Source: Nectonema munidae (taxonomy: Eukaryota > Nematomorpha > Nectonematoida > Nectonematidae). Taken from it: a stretch of DNA of 64,000 bases. Location of the stretch: assembly GCA_030549495.1 (NCBI GenBank), contig JAUIRK010000967.1, positions 1-64,000 on the forward strand, in the 5' to 3' direction. The notes below the pieces were generated by a model. The model was not told the DNA's origin. It did no database searches and was given only the letters and a program-made list of their open reading frames with translations. The translations under genes were made by a program, and so were the position numbers. Shown piece by piece: positions 10,600-21,975 of this stretch (its first letter is position 1; the number at the start of each line of letters is the position of its first letter).

Positions 10600-11490
10600 A
10601 ATAAAAAATAATGAGTATGTTAACTAAATAAAATGTGTTTTTTTTTATCTATGCTGGTCTATTAGTACAAAAGTAGTATTGCTTATAAAATCATATTCAT
10701 GTTCCGTTATAAGGTGACTAAAGATTTAACAGTATAACATCAATGCAAAATTATAAGCTAGTTTTCTGTATTACCAGGTTAGTCATATAAATAAAACGGC
10801 ATTTCATCTAAGCAAGAATATGGAACATATGATTTATTGCTTTATAAAAGTGTCTTTCTATCTACGCAAGAATATACAAAAGTATGGGAAACAAGTGTTT
10901 TATTTTATCAAGATATTAAAGCTTGTTGTGCACATAAACCATATTCTTCACAATTTTATCGTTTGTAGAAGGACATTTTATAAGTAAAGAGTGAGTTATT
11001 ATTGCACAAGTATTTCAAAATTATAAGCGAGGTTTCTTTAAAATCAAGTTCGTTATAAAAGTTCTAATTTACTTGTTAATTGTGTACAGGGGATTGGGAA
11101 TGAACAAATTGATGCATATTATTGAAGTGTTCACATTAGCGAGTTGAAAATAATGCGATTTCGCTGTAGTTTAAATAAATGAACTTGTTTTGAATTTTCA
11201 TGCTAAAATATACATTTGAACTTTTAAGTTATATAAAATAACACGCAACTCACATCTAATATGCCATATACAGTTAAAACCGGTTTTAAATACTTTCATA
11301 AAATATAACCGGTATTAAAAGTATTTTCATAAAATAAAATGGGTTATATGATTTCCCAACACTAATTAATATAATTAGTAATCATTAGGGATAAACTTTT
11401 TAAGCTTTAGAATATAGATAATACTTTTATGGCGCTCGAGAAAATCACCTTATATGTAGTTATCTGCTATAAAAAATTTTTGTTACCCCC
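10600..11490. other. AT-rich intergenic stretch with short internal repeats
   Basis: No gene seen. Around 10745-10800 and 11015-11065 a related segment recurs (aaaattataagctagttttc / aaaattataagcgaggtttc). At 11277-11340 a unit of about 32 bp containing ataaccggtattaaa is present twice in tandem. Confidence 0.4.
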
Positions 11491-11496
11491 TCCTCT

Positions 11497-11690
11497 TGCT
11501 AACACGATTTTGGGCCCTTATTCAAATTCCTGGCTACGTTACTTCCTTTGATCAATTATGGCGCAAATGGCAATTGACTATTTTACAAAATGAACTTGAA
11601 ATTAGAAAAAAAAAATTGAATTCAAATATGCATTTAAAGTCTTCGCCTCATAACAAGAAAAGTAATATAGAAAATCTAATAATAGACGAA
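11497..11690. repeat. Dispersed repeat, partner of 5195-5370
   Basis: Second copy of the repeat described at 5195. It is open for 82 codons on the + strand, but the protein is K/N/I-rich and not preserved in the other copy, so I do not call it a gene. Confidence 0.45.
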
Positions 11691-11943
11691 ATAGCTTTTA
11701 AATTAATTATTGAAATGAAGTATGGAATTTTATTCCACCATTAAAAAGAAAAAAGCACACACAAATGGCGAATTTAGAGGAAATGGTGACAATAGGTTAT
11801 TTTCTCTGATCTATGAAATATGAATTAGTGAACATATTAGTTCATACTTTAGTGAAATTTTGTAAAACCATAAGAAGATATTCTTATTGTAATAGAAGTA
11901 TTGATCTAGATAAGCATTCATTTGCAAAGTTTTCGTATTTTAT

Positions 11944-12030
11944 GGGGGTGTGTGAGGTTGGTAAGATACTAAGTTTAGATAACGCAAGGTCCCATGTTAA
12001 AACCAACATCCCACATACATTAATCAATTC
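11944..12030 (+). repeat. tRNA-like SINE head (degenerate)
   Basis: gtgaggttggtaagatacta, then agtttagataacgcaaggtc, aligns with the SINE head at 39697-39760 (gtaaggttggttagatacta, ggtttccataactcaggtc). The box-B region is decayed. Confidence 0.4.
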
Positions 12031-12095
12031 AAGCTGTGCAATGTGTCTTTTGTATGAAAATACTCCAAGTTATCCTTAATGTTAGCATATAGAAG

Positions 12096-12322
12096 CAGGG
12101 CAGGCCCTAGTGTTCGTGGGGCCCTATGCAAAATCGATTGCGCGGGGCCCACTGTGGGTGGGGAAAAAGATTAAAAGAGAAATAAGATTTTGAAAAAAAA
12201 GAAAAGAAATTTGTTTTATTACTTTTTCATTAACACAAAATGACGATCAAAGTAACTTTACTTTGCAAACCTTGCATTTACCCACTGCGGCAGCATATGT
12301 TGCAGTAGCCTGAGGCCGGCCC
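12096..12322. mobile_element. hAT-type MITE, 227 bp, with perfect 8-bp target duplication
   Basis: The left end CAGGGCAGGCCCTAGTG and right end CCTGAGGCCGGCCC are roughly inverted. The element is bracketed by tatagaag at 12088-12095 and 12323-12330. An 8-bp duplication and CAGGGC ends are hAT hallmarks. The body has no coding capacity. A diverged second copy is at 17389-17651. Confidence 0.85.
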
Positions 12323-13388
12323 TATAGAAGTATAGATAAAAAATGTTATAAAACAGCACGGAGATAAATTTTTTCTATATACACCATTAATTCACACATA
12401 TACCAACTATAACGTAAGCAGAAGGAAACTTATTCATAAAAAGTGCTTATATGAAAACATTTTATTGTAGGATTCATAAGTTAAGTTGTTTGTGGCGTTC
12501 GCACCCATCCTTTCGGATATCGTGGCCTGCCTGGAATGCTGAGTCCAGGTCTACCTGGACTTCCCATACCACTAAACGCCTACCGGCTCTTGTTACATAT
12601 ATTATTTTACAAGAATTTATGTTACAAATATATAAATACAGCTGAGTGATCGATACAATCCTAACGCGAACGCTCCCAATTTGGGAAACAAACTTAAAGT
12701 CTAGTGATAGCTTGATTACTAACCACGTAGAATCAGGTCGCACCTAACCGTAAAAACCTTTGAATTCTTCAGAAGAAGAAAACCAGGATAAAAAACCAGC
12801 ACGACAGGATTCATAAATTTTTCTTAAATCATAAAACCACAATGCAGTTGTAGCGTAACGACAAATTAGAAACAAGTTCGCTCCAAAGATTTTTCTCAGC
12901 GGGAATGACAAAATTTTCTCACTGAATTACATTTTAATCGAACACATGCTGTAGGATCTAAAAAATTTCTCTGTTACATCAAAGCCTTTAGTTAAACGCA
13001 TGTGTTCTTATTTTCTTGCAGATTAGTTAACTGAGATATCTTGAAAAAGATAAACTAAAAAAAAACTTAAATTGCTTTCTTTTTAAAAATCCTTTGTATT
13101 TATTGTATAATAGTTATATAAAGGTCTTTTTAATAATAACTGTTTTAGCAAGTTCGACGGTTGGCTAGTTGGTTAATAGTACAAATTACTATCTCTTAGG
13201 TTTAGGGTAGCCGAAAAAAATCCCCCAAAAAATAAAGATAATCTATAACTTGAGTAGAGGTAGTAAGATCCAACAATAACAGAAACTACACAAAATAACT
13301 AGAAATTACACAAGAAATAACAGAAACAATACAAAATTTATTCAAAAAAACTAGAAATTATAAATTTAATTAATGCTAAATTTAAAAC

Positions 13389-14611
13389 TTAAAAGCTAAG
13401 ATTGCAAGCTATTCCTTTTAAAAAGTCTAAAATTGAGCGATTGCCGATGCCTTCCATGATAGTTTTGATGCGAAGAGCTGAGTTCTTGTACTTCTTTTTC
13501 TGTTTCATTTGAGGATGACCAGCAAGGACTTGTGTCACATGTACTTCTTCTAATGCATGCTCTTTTTGAATACATCGTATGAAAGTCCAAATGTTAGGAT
13601 AGAGCAACCAATCAATGAAGCAAAACTCCGGTGCCATCCTTCAACCGCGTTATTAATTTTCGGTAGGTCATATTGCACTCTTGAATTCAAAATATTTACA
13701 TCAAATCTGCCAATGTAATTATCTTCAAAATAGTCAATGACATCATTTCCTTCTTCAGGTAAAAATTCGGCTAGGGCATCAAAAGCTTCTATTTTATTTT
13801 CCGGGCAGAAAGATAGAGATGTAATCATTCGCATTTTTAAGGAAAAGTCAGCATTAGTATTTTATAACTGTTTAAGTCCAACTTCCTGAATTTTTTTGTA
13901 TATATTTTGACTAAGGTAGAAAAACACCCTTTAATTTCTTCATAGAGAAACACAGTTGTGAATGTGATGCTGTTAATCATAGCTTTTTCAAAATCTATCT
14001 TTATACTCTAGGATGTAGATTGTTGTTGAAGCCGTGTACTTTCTCCAGTAAAAATGTATAGGTTGCCTCAAATTTGTCTGGCAATAAGCAATACAAAGCT
14101 GGTACGGCGCGACTACCTATAAAAGCATGTAAAGTGTACACTTGGCAAAACAGATTTGGTGTGACACTAAATGTCCCATTCATGTGGACAATCTTCAAAT
14201 TTTTGTAGATACGAAACACTCTTTTCAGAACCAAAGATTAAAATTAATCATACAAAAGATATTGCTCACCATTTTTTGTGCGAGTATACTCTAGTCTAGA
14301 GGAATAACGAGGTCTTCTGTGTTTTGCGATATTGTTTAGGCTTCTTTGCCTACATTGTCTGAGATTTCTTTTCAAGTGGCTCAGTGTAGGAAGATTTTCC
14401 GTAGACCCTCACTCATGTTCTCAACAGAAAGACAAATTATTTGTTGCGGAGTTTCCTGCGTATCTCTAGCTCTGTTTTTCATTTCGTGGAGTGCTTTTAA
14501 ATTTTCTATTCTGATAACATCCCGAGCATGAGTATGCTCGTTCACTTTACTCACTAGTTCGTTGTCTTTCACTTTTATTTTGGCTTTGCAATAGTTTCCT
14601 GAACTTTGCAT
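13389..14611 (-). pseudogene. MULE transposase remnant (FLYWCH-MULE type)
   Basis: Read 14611 to 13389, blocks in shifting frames give: NYCKAKIKVKDNELVSKV with EHTHARD (zinc-finger-like FLYWCH tail), VHMNGTFSVTPNLFCQVYTL (the first catalytic Asp of HMDGTF is Asn here), FIGSRAVPALYCLLPDK, EATYTFLLEKV, then RMITSLSFCPENKIEAFDAL, DYFEDNYIG, and INNAVEGWHRSFASLIGC. These are hallmark blocks of the FLYWCH-associated MULE transposases of animals. Several frame changes and the altered catalytic residue mean it is dead. Confidence 0.85.
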
Positions 14612-14787
14612 TTCACACTCATGATATCACTTCATTAGCTAATTTTTTTATTTCGAGTACACTAGCCTTGAAAAGCTCTTTTTATTCCACCTTTGTTAGA
14701 TTTAATGAATTGCATATGGATCCAATTTTAAAAACTAAATTACAAGAAAAAAAAATGAGATGTGATGATACACACGCTATTTGAATC

Positions 14788-16242
14788 GGTGCTACGACAT
14801 TTCATCACACGATACTTCATCACGCGATACTTCATCACACAAAACTCCATTTCATTACAACAACGCTTCATCATACAACATTTCATGACATAAAACTGTG
14901 AATTTTATAAAAAAAAACTAACAGTATTTTTCATTAAAAATAAAAATTCTATTTTTGTATTAACTCAAAAAATATTAATATTTATTTATTTGAATCTAAA
15001 ACAATATTTTTCTCTAAAATTAAACAAAATGTTATCTAATTGGTTTTTTAATAAACAAAATGTTAATTTAGTTTTGTCAAATGCTTTGACAAAACTGAAG
15101 TTGTTTGTAATATTTGGAATCGGTAGATCCCTAAAAAAATCTTACTCCAGTAATGAAAAATGATGAAAAACACATGAACTCTTTCTCTTTTATTTCATTT
15201 ATTCAATTAAATTTAAACATGAAATTTCAAGAATGAGAGTATCATCATTTTATTTACCTTAAAAAACAATAAGAAAAATAATAACGAAAAATAAAACATT
15301 TTATTGTTGAAAACAAACTACTTACAGGCAGAATATTGAACAGCTCTAAGGTATGATATGATATCAGATTGTCCAAATTGACTAGTTAGGCATTTGATCT
15401 TCTCTTTGATCGACAAATATTTCTTATTGGCCGGTAGAGTAACACCAGTAATTCCTTGCATTAAGTTTAAACGTTGAAACGCGATGTCCTTGCAAATACC
15501 ATTTAGGAAATTCCAAATTGTTGGGTGGCTGCACTGAAACAAAAATTGCAAAGAGTAATGCCAGCCCTTCAATCATAGGAGCTGCTCCAACTTCTTTCAT
15601 TGCAATTTTCATTTTATTTACGGCTAATTTCGCGCTGATTTTTTCTCTGTCCAAATAATGGGAATGCTCAGGTTTTGGGAAAGAAATCACACGCTTCCCT
15701 AAAGTTGTAATAAACGTGTTACATCTTTTTTTTGTTACTCTGCACATCGCCAACGAATAGAGGTATCTTTGTTTTCTCGATGTTTATAATATTCGCAATT
15801 TTTGAATATCACGGTTTCTTTTCCTTTAGAAGTTGTTCCAAAATTACAGAAATATTCAATTGTATTGTTTTCCATTATAATTATTTTTCAAGTGCAAAAA
15901 CTTTATGATTTAAGCAACAGAGAATAAACAGATAGGAAAAAGAAAATAAATGTAAAGTTATTTTCAAAAAGAAATAAACTAACAAGGAAGTGTTGGTGAA
16001 CAGAAGGGGCATAAAAATTTAAGAAGATTACCTACAGCATACCCAGGTAAAGCCCATCATACCCAGGTAAAAAAGTATTAGTATATGCTCTAATACTTCC
16101 TATATGGATTAATATTGTATAATAAACTTTTAATCCTTTACAACAAACAACCCATGCATATGATGAAATGTCGTGTGATGAAGTGTCGTTATGATGAAAT
16201 GTCGTGTGATGAAGTGTCGTTATGATGAAATGTCATAAGACC
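14788..16242. mobile_element. Internally deleted MULE, 1455 bp, with 9-bp target duplication, nested
   Basis: The ends GGTGCTACGACATTTCATCA and, from the right, GGTCTTATGACATTTCATCA are inverted. Behind each comes an array of about 18-bp units of the type cGACAyTTCATCAcac (14795-14890; 16163-16235). Flanks atttgaatc (14779-14787) and attcgaatc (16243-16251) agree at 8 of 9. It encodes a FLYWCH-like N-terminus and a transposase C-terminus on the minus strand (15318-15850) but lacks the catalytic middle. Confidence 0.85.
15318..15850 (-). pseudogene. Internally deleted MULE gene: FLYWCH N-terminus joined to transposase C-terminus
   Basis: Reading leftward, one frame has VTKKRCNTFITTLGKRVISF, PEHSHYLDREKISAKLAVNK (a FLYWCH-like Zn module with a C...H.H pattern). 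Another has GWHYSLQFLFQCSHPTIWNF, LNGICKDIAFQRLNLMQG and IISYLRAV, the post-catalytic tail seen in the neighbouring MULE as EGWHRSFASLIGC. The MDGTF and FEKA-type catalytic blocks are missing, so the copy could only be moved in trans. Confidence 0.75.
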
Positions 16243-16912
16243 ATTCGAATCACACAATCTGTATATGTTTATCTTTCTATCAAAGAATAGTGAAATATGA
16301 TGAAGCACACGCTTGTCAAATTACACACATGTCTGTCTATCTTTTGATTGATTTCTTTTTGATCTTTTGATTGAATTTTTTATTCAAGTAGGCAAAAATT
16401 GAGAATATAAAAAAGACAATGAATATTACCTTTGTTGAATTATTTGTTAAATTAGAGTCTAATTTAAAAAAATTAATTTGCCCCTGTAATTAAAGTTCAG
16501 CGACGGAACTTAGTATAACCTAAAATTTTGGGAGAGGCTTTTTTCTCAAAAGATTTTTTTCTGAGGAATATTTTTGGGGGGATTTTTTCCTAGAATCTAA
16601 GTTTAATACAGTCATTAGAAATAATATAACATCTATTTTAAGGGGGAATTCTTTTTCTTATCATTTAAAAGTTAGTTAATTCAATGGTATGTTGGCACTA
16701 GTGTTATTATATCTATAAATCATTCTCTCTTTTCGCGAGTTCATTTAACGATTTGTGTATTTATCTGAAGAAGAATTTAAAATTTGTTTCATATATAATA
16801 ATTGATGATTTCTTGATTTTAAATACAATTTTTTTTCGACAAACAAATTCTATACTTGAACTAAATTTGACTTGTTTTTTTGTTTTGCTACTCATTTTAA
16901 AAAACATTTTAA

Positions 16913-17041
16913 CCCATTTAAGACCAAGGAAAGCAGACGATATCTAAAAAACGCAGACGATTTATATTCAAAGTCATTGAAAAAAGCAGACGAAGATGAA
17001 ATTACTTATGTTCCAAAATAGGAACATTGGTCGTAAATGGG
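16913..17041. mobile_element. piggyBac-like MITE, copy B (perfect TTAA flanks)
   Basis: 129 bp between TTAA 16909-16912 and TTAA 17042-17045. The ends CCCATTTAAGACCAAGG and, from the right, CCCATTTACGACCAATG are inverted repeats. Body: cagacgatatctaaaaaacg and cagacgatttata motifs shared with copies F and G. Confidence 0.85.
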
Positions 17042-17388
17042 TTAAACCTTTTCTTAATATTTTTGCAATGTTATATCTACTTTCCTTAAATATTTTACAA
17101 TATTTTATTCCATTTAAATCTTATGAAACGTTATTTTTTTTGTTTTTTAATTAAAATTTAATATAGTTTTCTTCAAAATTAATCATTTCTCAATTTTTTT
17201 GCAAAGAAACTTCTAGACTTCAACGATATTTTTTGTATATAAAATTTTTATATAAGTTTATCAGATTTGTTTAGTTTGGTTTTCACTGAATAAAAGTCAA
17301 GACACTGCTTACAAAAAAAATTCTATTCACTTCTTATAAAATAAAAAAAATCATGAGGCAGTCGCGTAGCCATTACGGTTACGGCAAG

Positions 17389-17651
17389 GCCGGCACTAGT
17401 GTTCGCGGGGCCCTATGCAAAATGGATTGCGCGAGACCTAGTGTGGGTAGAAAAAAAGATTAAACGTGAGAAATAAGATTTTGAAAAAAAGAAAAAGGAT
17501 TTGTTTTATTACTTTTTCATGAACACAAAATGACGGTCAAAGTAACTTTACTTTGCGAACCTTGCATTTAGCGAAATCATACAATATATCATAAAAATGA
17601 AAAATGAGACTGCGGCCGCATAGGTTGCAGTGGCCTGAATGCCGCCCCCCT
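17389..17651. mobile_element. hAT-type MITE, diverged second copy of the 12096 element
   Basis: The body is nearly collinear with 12096-12322 (ctatgcaaaatggattgcgc, aaataagattttgaaaaaaa, aagtaactttactttgcgaa) plus about 35 extra bases near 17570-17605. Ends are aaggccggcactagtg and ggcctgaatgccgcccc. I do not see a clear target duplication. Confidence 0.75.
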
Positions 17652-17659
17652 AATTTTTA

Positions 17660-18200
17660 CTATCTTAAAATTTAAAAGCTATTATAAATATATCTGCAAA
17701 GATTAAGTGTTGAATTTTTTTCGCAAAAATTTCACAGGCTTCAAAATTAATTTTGTTGACTTTTAACCTTCTGAGAAAATAACCATTTTTATTTTTTGAA
17801 AAAAAAATGTTCTTCTTTGAGCTACCCTGTTTTTTCGTTACCCCACTGTGAAAGGACCACGTCCATATTTTACTTACCACAGAAATCGTCAAAATGACGT
17901 TCTGGCTCGGTTTCGATAAAAACTTGTCACATTTTTCGTGGCAGTAAATATCATGAACTTTCACTCAAAAAATGGCAATAGTGGTTTTCATTTTATCACG
18001 CTTGATGTTTTCGATAGTGGATCCATTCAAAAACGCCATTTTGACGTTTTACCTGACATTTTGAGTATGAAATTCGCCTATATCCTATCTATTTTTTTAT
18101 CATAATATATGTTAATAATTATTAACCTAATCAATTGTATACCAAGAAATCTAATAAAAATTAACCCTATTTATTAATGTAATATAAAAAATTTTGGATA
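17660..18200. other. AT-rich intergenic stretch, nothing recognised
   Basis: The minus strand is open for 99 codons at 17665-17964, but the predicted protein matches no family I know and has no promoter or splice context. I leave it uncalled. Confidence 0.4.
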
Positions 18201-18216
18201 ATGATTTTTTTAAATA

Positions 18217-19065
18217 CCGTATTTCCCCACGTATAGTACGCACCCGTATATAATACGCACTTATTATTTAGTTTTTAAAAAAGAACGAAATTCCCTATAT
18301 CTATGTATAATACGCATCGACATTTTGATAGAGAGAAAAATTCTATCATAGATCACACACTGAAAAAAATTTGACTGACATAAAGCATAGACGTAGTTAC
18401 AATAATGCATAAATATATATTTACCCACACAACACTTACATGAGACAGCAGTATTATTATTATCAGCTCTGAAGGTATATTGATAGAGTGTAGGATAATA
18501 AGTACATAGAAAGTACAATAAGTGCATAATTTCCGGTTGCGTGTGTGGGGATAATCAGGCAAAAATGGATGCAAGATGGAAAAAAATCATACAGAAAAGG
18601 TGGTCGCACTCGTGCTCCTGATTTAATAACTGTGGCTCAATGGGTAAAAGAAGCATGGGATGAGTTAAATCCTAGCATCATTATAAATTCATTTAAACGT
18701 TGCTCAATCTCAAATTCTATGCACGGAACAGAAGATGATATTTTATGGACAGGTTACGGAGAAGGAAACGTATGATGAGGTTCTAGAAAATTCTGATGCT
18801 GACTTGTTTTATGAAGATATGCTGTCGACAGAGCAAGCTGAAGATCTTTTCAACAATTCTAATCGTGATAGCGATTCTTAAAGCTGTGAATTAAACATAT
18901 ATTAGCATGTGTTCATCAATAAATACTTATTTTTCATGTTGTGTTTCAAACTTATTTCTTATATTTTAAAATCATCAATAAATAGTTTCCGTGTATAATA
19001 CGCTGAGTTATTATAAAGGCGAATTTGTAGCTAAAAAAGTGCGCATTATACGTGGGGAAATACGG
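18217..19065 (+). mobile_element. Internally deleted Tigger/pogo-type transposon, 849 bp
   Basis: Terminal inverted repeats CCGTATTTCCCCACGTATAG (left) and, from the right, CCGTATTTCCCCACGTATAA, flanked by TA at 18215-18216 and 19066-19067. The inverted similarity extends further (gtacgcaccc / atgcgcactt). Only the end of a transposase remains inside. The close match of the two ends suggests a fairly recent insertion. Confidence 0.88.
18545..18881 (+). pseudogene. Transposase C-terminus of the deleted Tigger-type element
   Basis: The frame reads RQKWMQDGKKSYRKGGRTRA, PDLITVAQWVKEAWDEL, SIIINSFKRCSISNSMHGTE, DDILWTGYGEG. In a shifted frame it continues EVLENSDADLF, LSTEQAEDLFNNS to a stop at 18881. 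The block W..G.....K.GR...P.L..V..WV...W......I..SFK.C.ISN.MDGTEDD..W is typical of one animal Tigger-like group. The HTH and DDE portions are absent. Confidence 0.75.
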
Positions 19066-19067
19066 TA

Positions 19068-20210
19068 CTTAAAAAAAAACTGTTTTTTACTTTGACTCAA
19101 TTACTCTTGATAAATATAATTATGCATTAGATTAGAGACATCAAAATTAACATTAATTTAAATCTACTATTTTTGTGTATTTCAATATATTCTATAAAGC
19201 AAAGTATAAAGACAAAAATTGTTTTTAGATTCAATATAAGGAAAGGCAAACCCCTCCTAAAACATTTGAGTTTGCGATTTTAAAATTTAGAAGAATTGAT
19301 ACAAAACTTTCTTACTGGATCAGCATTAATTTTGGATGAGACACTATAGAACCGCGGAATTATAATTTCTCCACTACTGAGTTAGACAATCCCAAGAAAT
19401 AAAAAAAATCTGTTAAAATTGTATAATAAGATAGAAAAATAAATTTCACAAGGCAAATAAGATCACCAGATTACTTCTTTGATGGAAATTAGCTCTCTTT
19501 ATAAAAAAGGGAAGCATTTGAAGCTTACGTTAAGCTATAGTCGTAGAGGATGGTTGATATCATTTTAAAAATATTTCATAGAGAGAGGTATGTAGGTAGA
19601 TATTGAAGCACTTTCTAGCGTGGACTGTTAGGCTTGCGTACGCCTAAGGCTCCATTACGAAACATGGAGATCTGGAAGTAGGTTTTGTAAAGAGAACATA
19701 ATTATTCTAGAATAGGATAACAAAATAAATGTAATTAGTTTATCATAAGCTTATTTTCTATGGATAGTACAGTTTCAATATTATCTATAAGGATAGCAAG
19801 TGATCCAAACAGTCGGGGATGTAAAAGATGTTCTGAGATTGTTGTGGAGATTTACTTAGTAGATTGAGGCAGCTTCTTAGAAGGTTTTCGAGATGGGCTA
19901 AGAAAATTTGTCTATGAAGATTAGGTAATTTGGGCTTTTAAAAACTTTGATTCATTTAGGCAGGATATGTTAATGTTCGTTAGAAAGATTTTGAGATAAA
20001 GGGAGGATATGAGGGCATTCTGAGATGTTATGTGTATATTTCATCTTAAGTGATTGTCAAGTGAAGTTTTTAGGATATTTAGGTAAGCGCGACACTAGCA
20101 TACGTGTCTAGGCAAATATTTGGTAGGGCTAATTATGAAGGTAGCGAGTTGAAAGGAGGTAAAGGAGAATTTTTGCGTTAGAGAAAGATTGTGGATCACA
20201 TTTCAAAATT
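19068..20210. other. Intergenic stretch, unclassified
   Basis: No gene seen. Around 19625-19660 there is a small imperfect palindrome (ggcttgcgtacgcctaa). The 19780-20110 part is poor in open frames on both strands. Confidence 0.35.
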
Positions 20211-20214
20211 GACA

Positions 20215-20822
20215 ACAGAGAAAAAAGCCCAATGGGATTTTTTGAGGCGTTAGTAAATATACTTTTTATGAAATGATTGAAATTCGTTAGACGAACAATC
20301 AAAAAGCAAATAAAAAATTTTCCAAATCATTTTATTGAGTCATGTTTTGTAAATCAAGCTTCTCATGAAGATAATAGAGAAAATTATATCGAGACAATTA
20401 CTGAAAGATTCAATCTTCAAATAGTACTACTTCTAATCGCAATTCTTTGAATTTTCCATATTTATTAAGAAACCAAGATAAAATGAATAAAATTTTCAAT
20501 TTCTATGATTGAAATATTGGAAGGTATTCCCGAACGATTAGAGTCAGTCCCACAATGTGTAAAAATAAATTTTTATTGTAAGAAAATTGAAACATCCATA
20601 ACTTACAAAAATAAGATGCTTCTTGGCTAGAACAATATCTATTCAAAGATATGAAAATTTTTGATAAACGTCTATTCGAATACATGCAGCCATATCCAGG
20701 CAATGAAATTCCTCCACATTTTAATTCAACGCAACGACAAAAAGGGTCACATATGAATATGAAAAATAAAGTGCTAGATGATATGGACGATATTGTATTA
20801 AAAAATTATTTTTATTTTTAGT
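20215..20822 (+). pseudogene. Degenerate coding-like segment, family not recognised
   Basis: Three successive stretches look like decayed protein-coding sequence on the + strand, in different frames, each 40-60 codons and richer in D, E, Q, P and N than the surrounding frames. Examples are FVNQASHEDNRENYIETITE, then EILEGIPERLESVPQC, and FEYMQPYPGNEIPPHFN with VLDDMDDIVLKNY. I cannot assign them to any family. A decayed gene, a retrocopy or an old integrated element are all possible; it is clearly not intact. Confidence 0.35.
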
Positions 20823-21975
20823 GAGAATTTTATCAAAAATCAAAATTTTAATAATGATTTTCAATCGAAAACAACTTTTTTGAGAAAATAGAGTTTTTTC
20901 CCCAATGTCAAACTTGATTCATAATTCTACATATTCTTGCACGCTAATTGGGAAAACTAAGCCCTGAAATGAAGTGAGCGTCTGAATAAAAAATATATTT
21001 TATTTAAAATATGAAAGTATGTTTATTTTAAAGCATACATCACTAATTCTATTTGTAATTTAACACATTTTTTCATAGTAATGGTTAAAAATTAGCCAAA
21101 AAATGGTATGAAGATGGACAATTTAGTTAAAAAAATTTTTTATCAAAACATGAATTAATGTTTTTGATTAAAATTTTCAGACTAAACTAGAAAGTTTGAT
21201 CGAAATTTTAACATTCAAATTACAAAAACTGAGTACAAAAATGAAGTCAGTATAGATATATAGTATAAAAAAATATTTAATTTAGAATATATAAATAATA
21301 TTCAAAGAAAATTTTTTTTTCATCAACCACTAATATGATTTACGTTTTCACACTAATTGCAAAAAATGAGTCGAAAAATAAAATCTGCGAATCTCATTTC
21401 AGAGTTAAAAACAAATTGTGGTTGTGTATCCAGTCTAATATTTTGCAAGAAAGAACACAATGAAAAGGTATATAATGAAAAGGAGTACTCTTAATTTCAA
21501 CTAATCAACTATAATAGAGCAATGGTATTAAAAATCTAGAGAAAAGGATGTTCGATTATTACGTCCTATGAAAAATGACTAGAGAAGGTGTATATCAGTG
21601 GTTCTTAACCTAAGGGCTGCACACCTTATGGGGCGATTGTAACTTTTAAGGAGAGGTTTGTTTTCTTAATAAATTAAAACATTTTCCGAAACGTGAGCAA
21701 ATATTAAGAATTTCATGAAACAAATGCATAAATACCACTTTGCCATTACTTATTTACAATCTGCTAATCTATTTTCTGTATTGAATAACATATTCTGGGT
21801 AAAATATTATTCTGTTTACCATTTAGCCTCAAATCAGGCTCTTCGGATTCTAAGTATGTTCGTATCCATGGGCCTTGCTGATATCTTAAAAGTAGGGAGA
21901 CATTCTTGAAAACAAAATTTTTTTAAACTTACAAAATTAGATTTAGGAAAAATTAAACGACACATTCGTAATAAC

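Larger units (their letters stand above)
13205..16610 (-). mobile_element. Decayed MULE (Mutator-like) transposon, outer element
   Basis: The transposase remnant is at 13389-14611 on the minus strand. Likely ends are near 13205 (gccgaaaaaaatccccc) and 16600 (from the right, ctaggaaaaaatcccccc), which are inverted relative to each other. The flanks ttaggttta / ctaagttta agree at 7 of 9 positions, as expected for a worn 9-bp MULE duplication. A second MULE (14788-16242) sits inside. The outer borders are tentative. Confidence 0.55.

Noticed and set aside
17665-17964. 99-codon minus-strand open frame
   Set aside because: No family recognised and no supporting signals, so not called as a gene.
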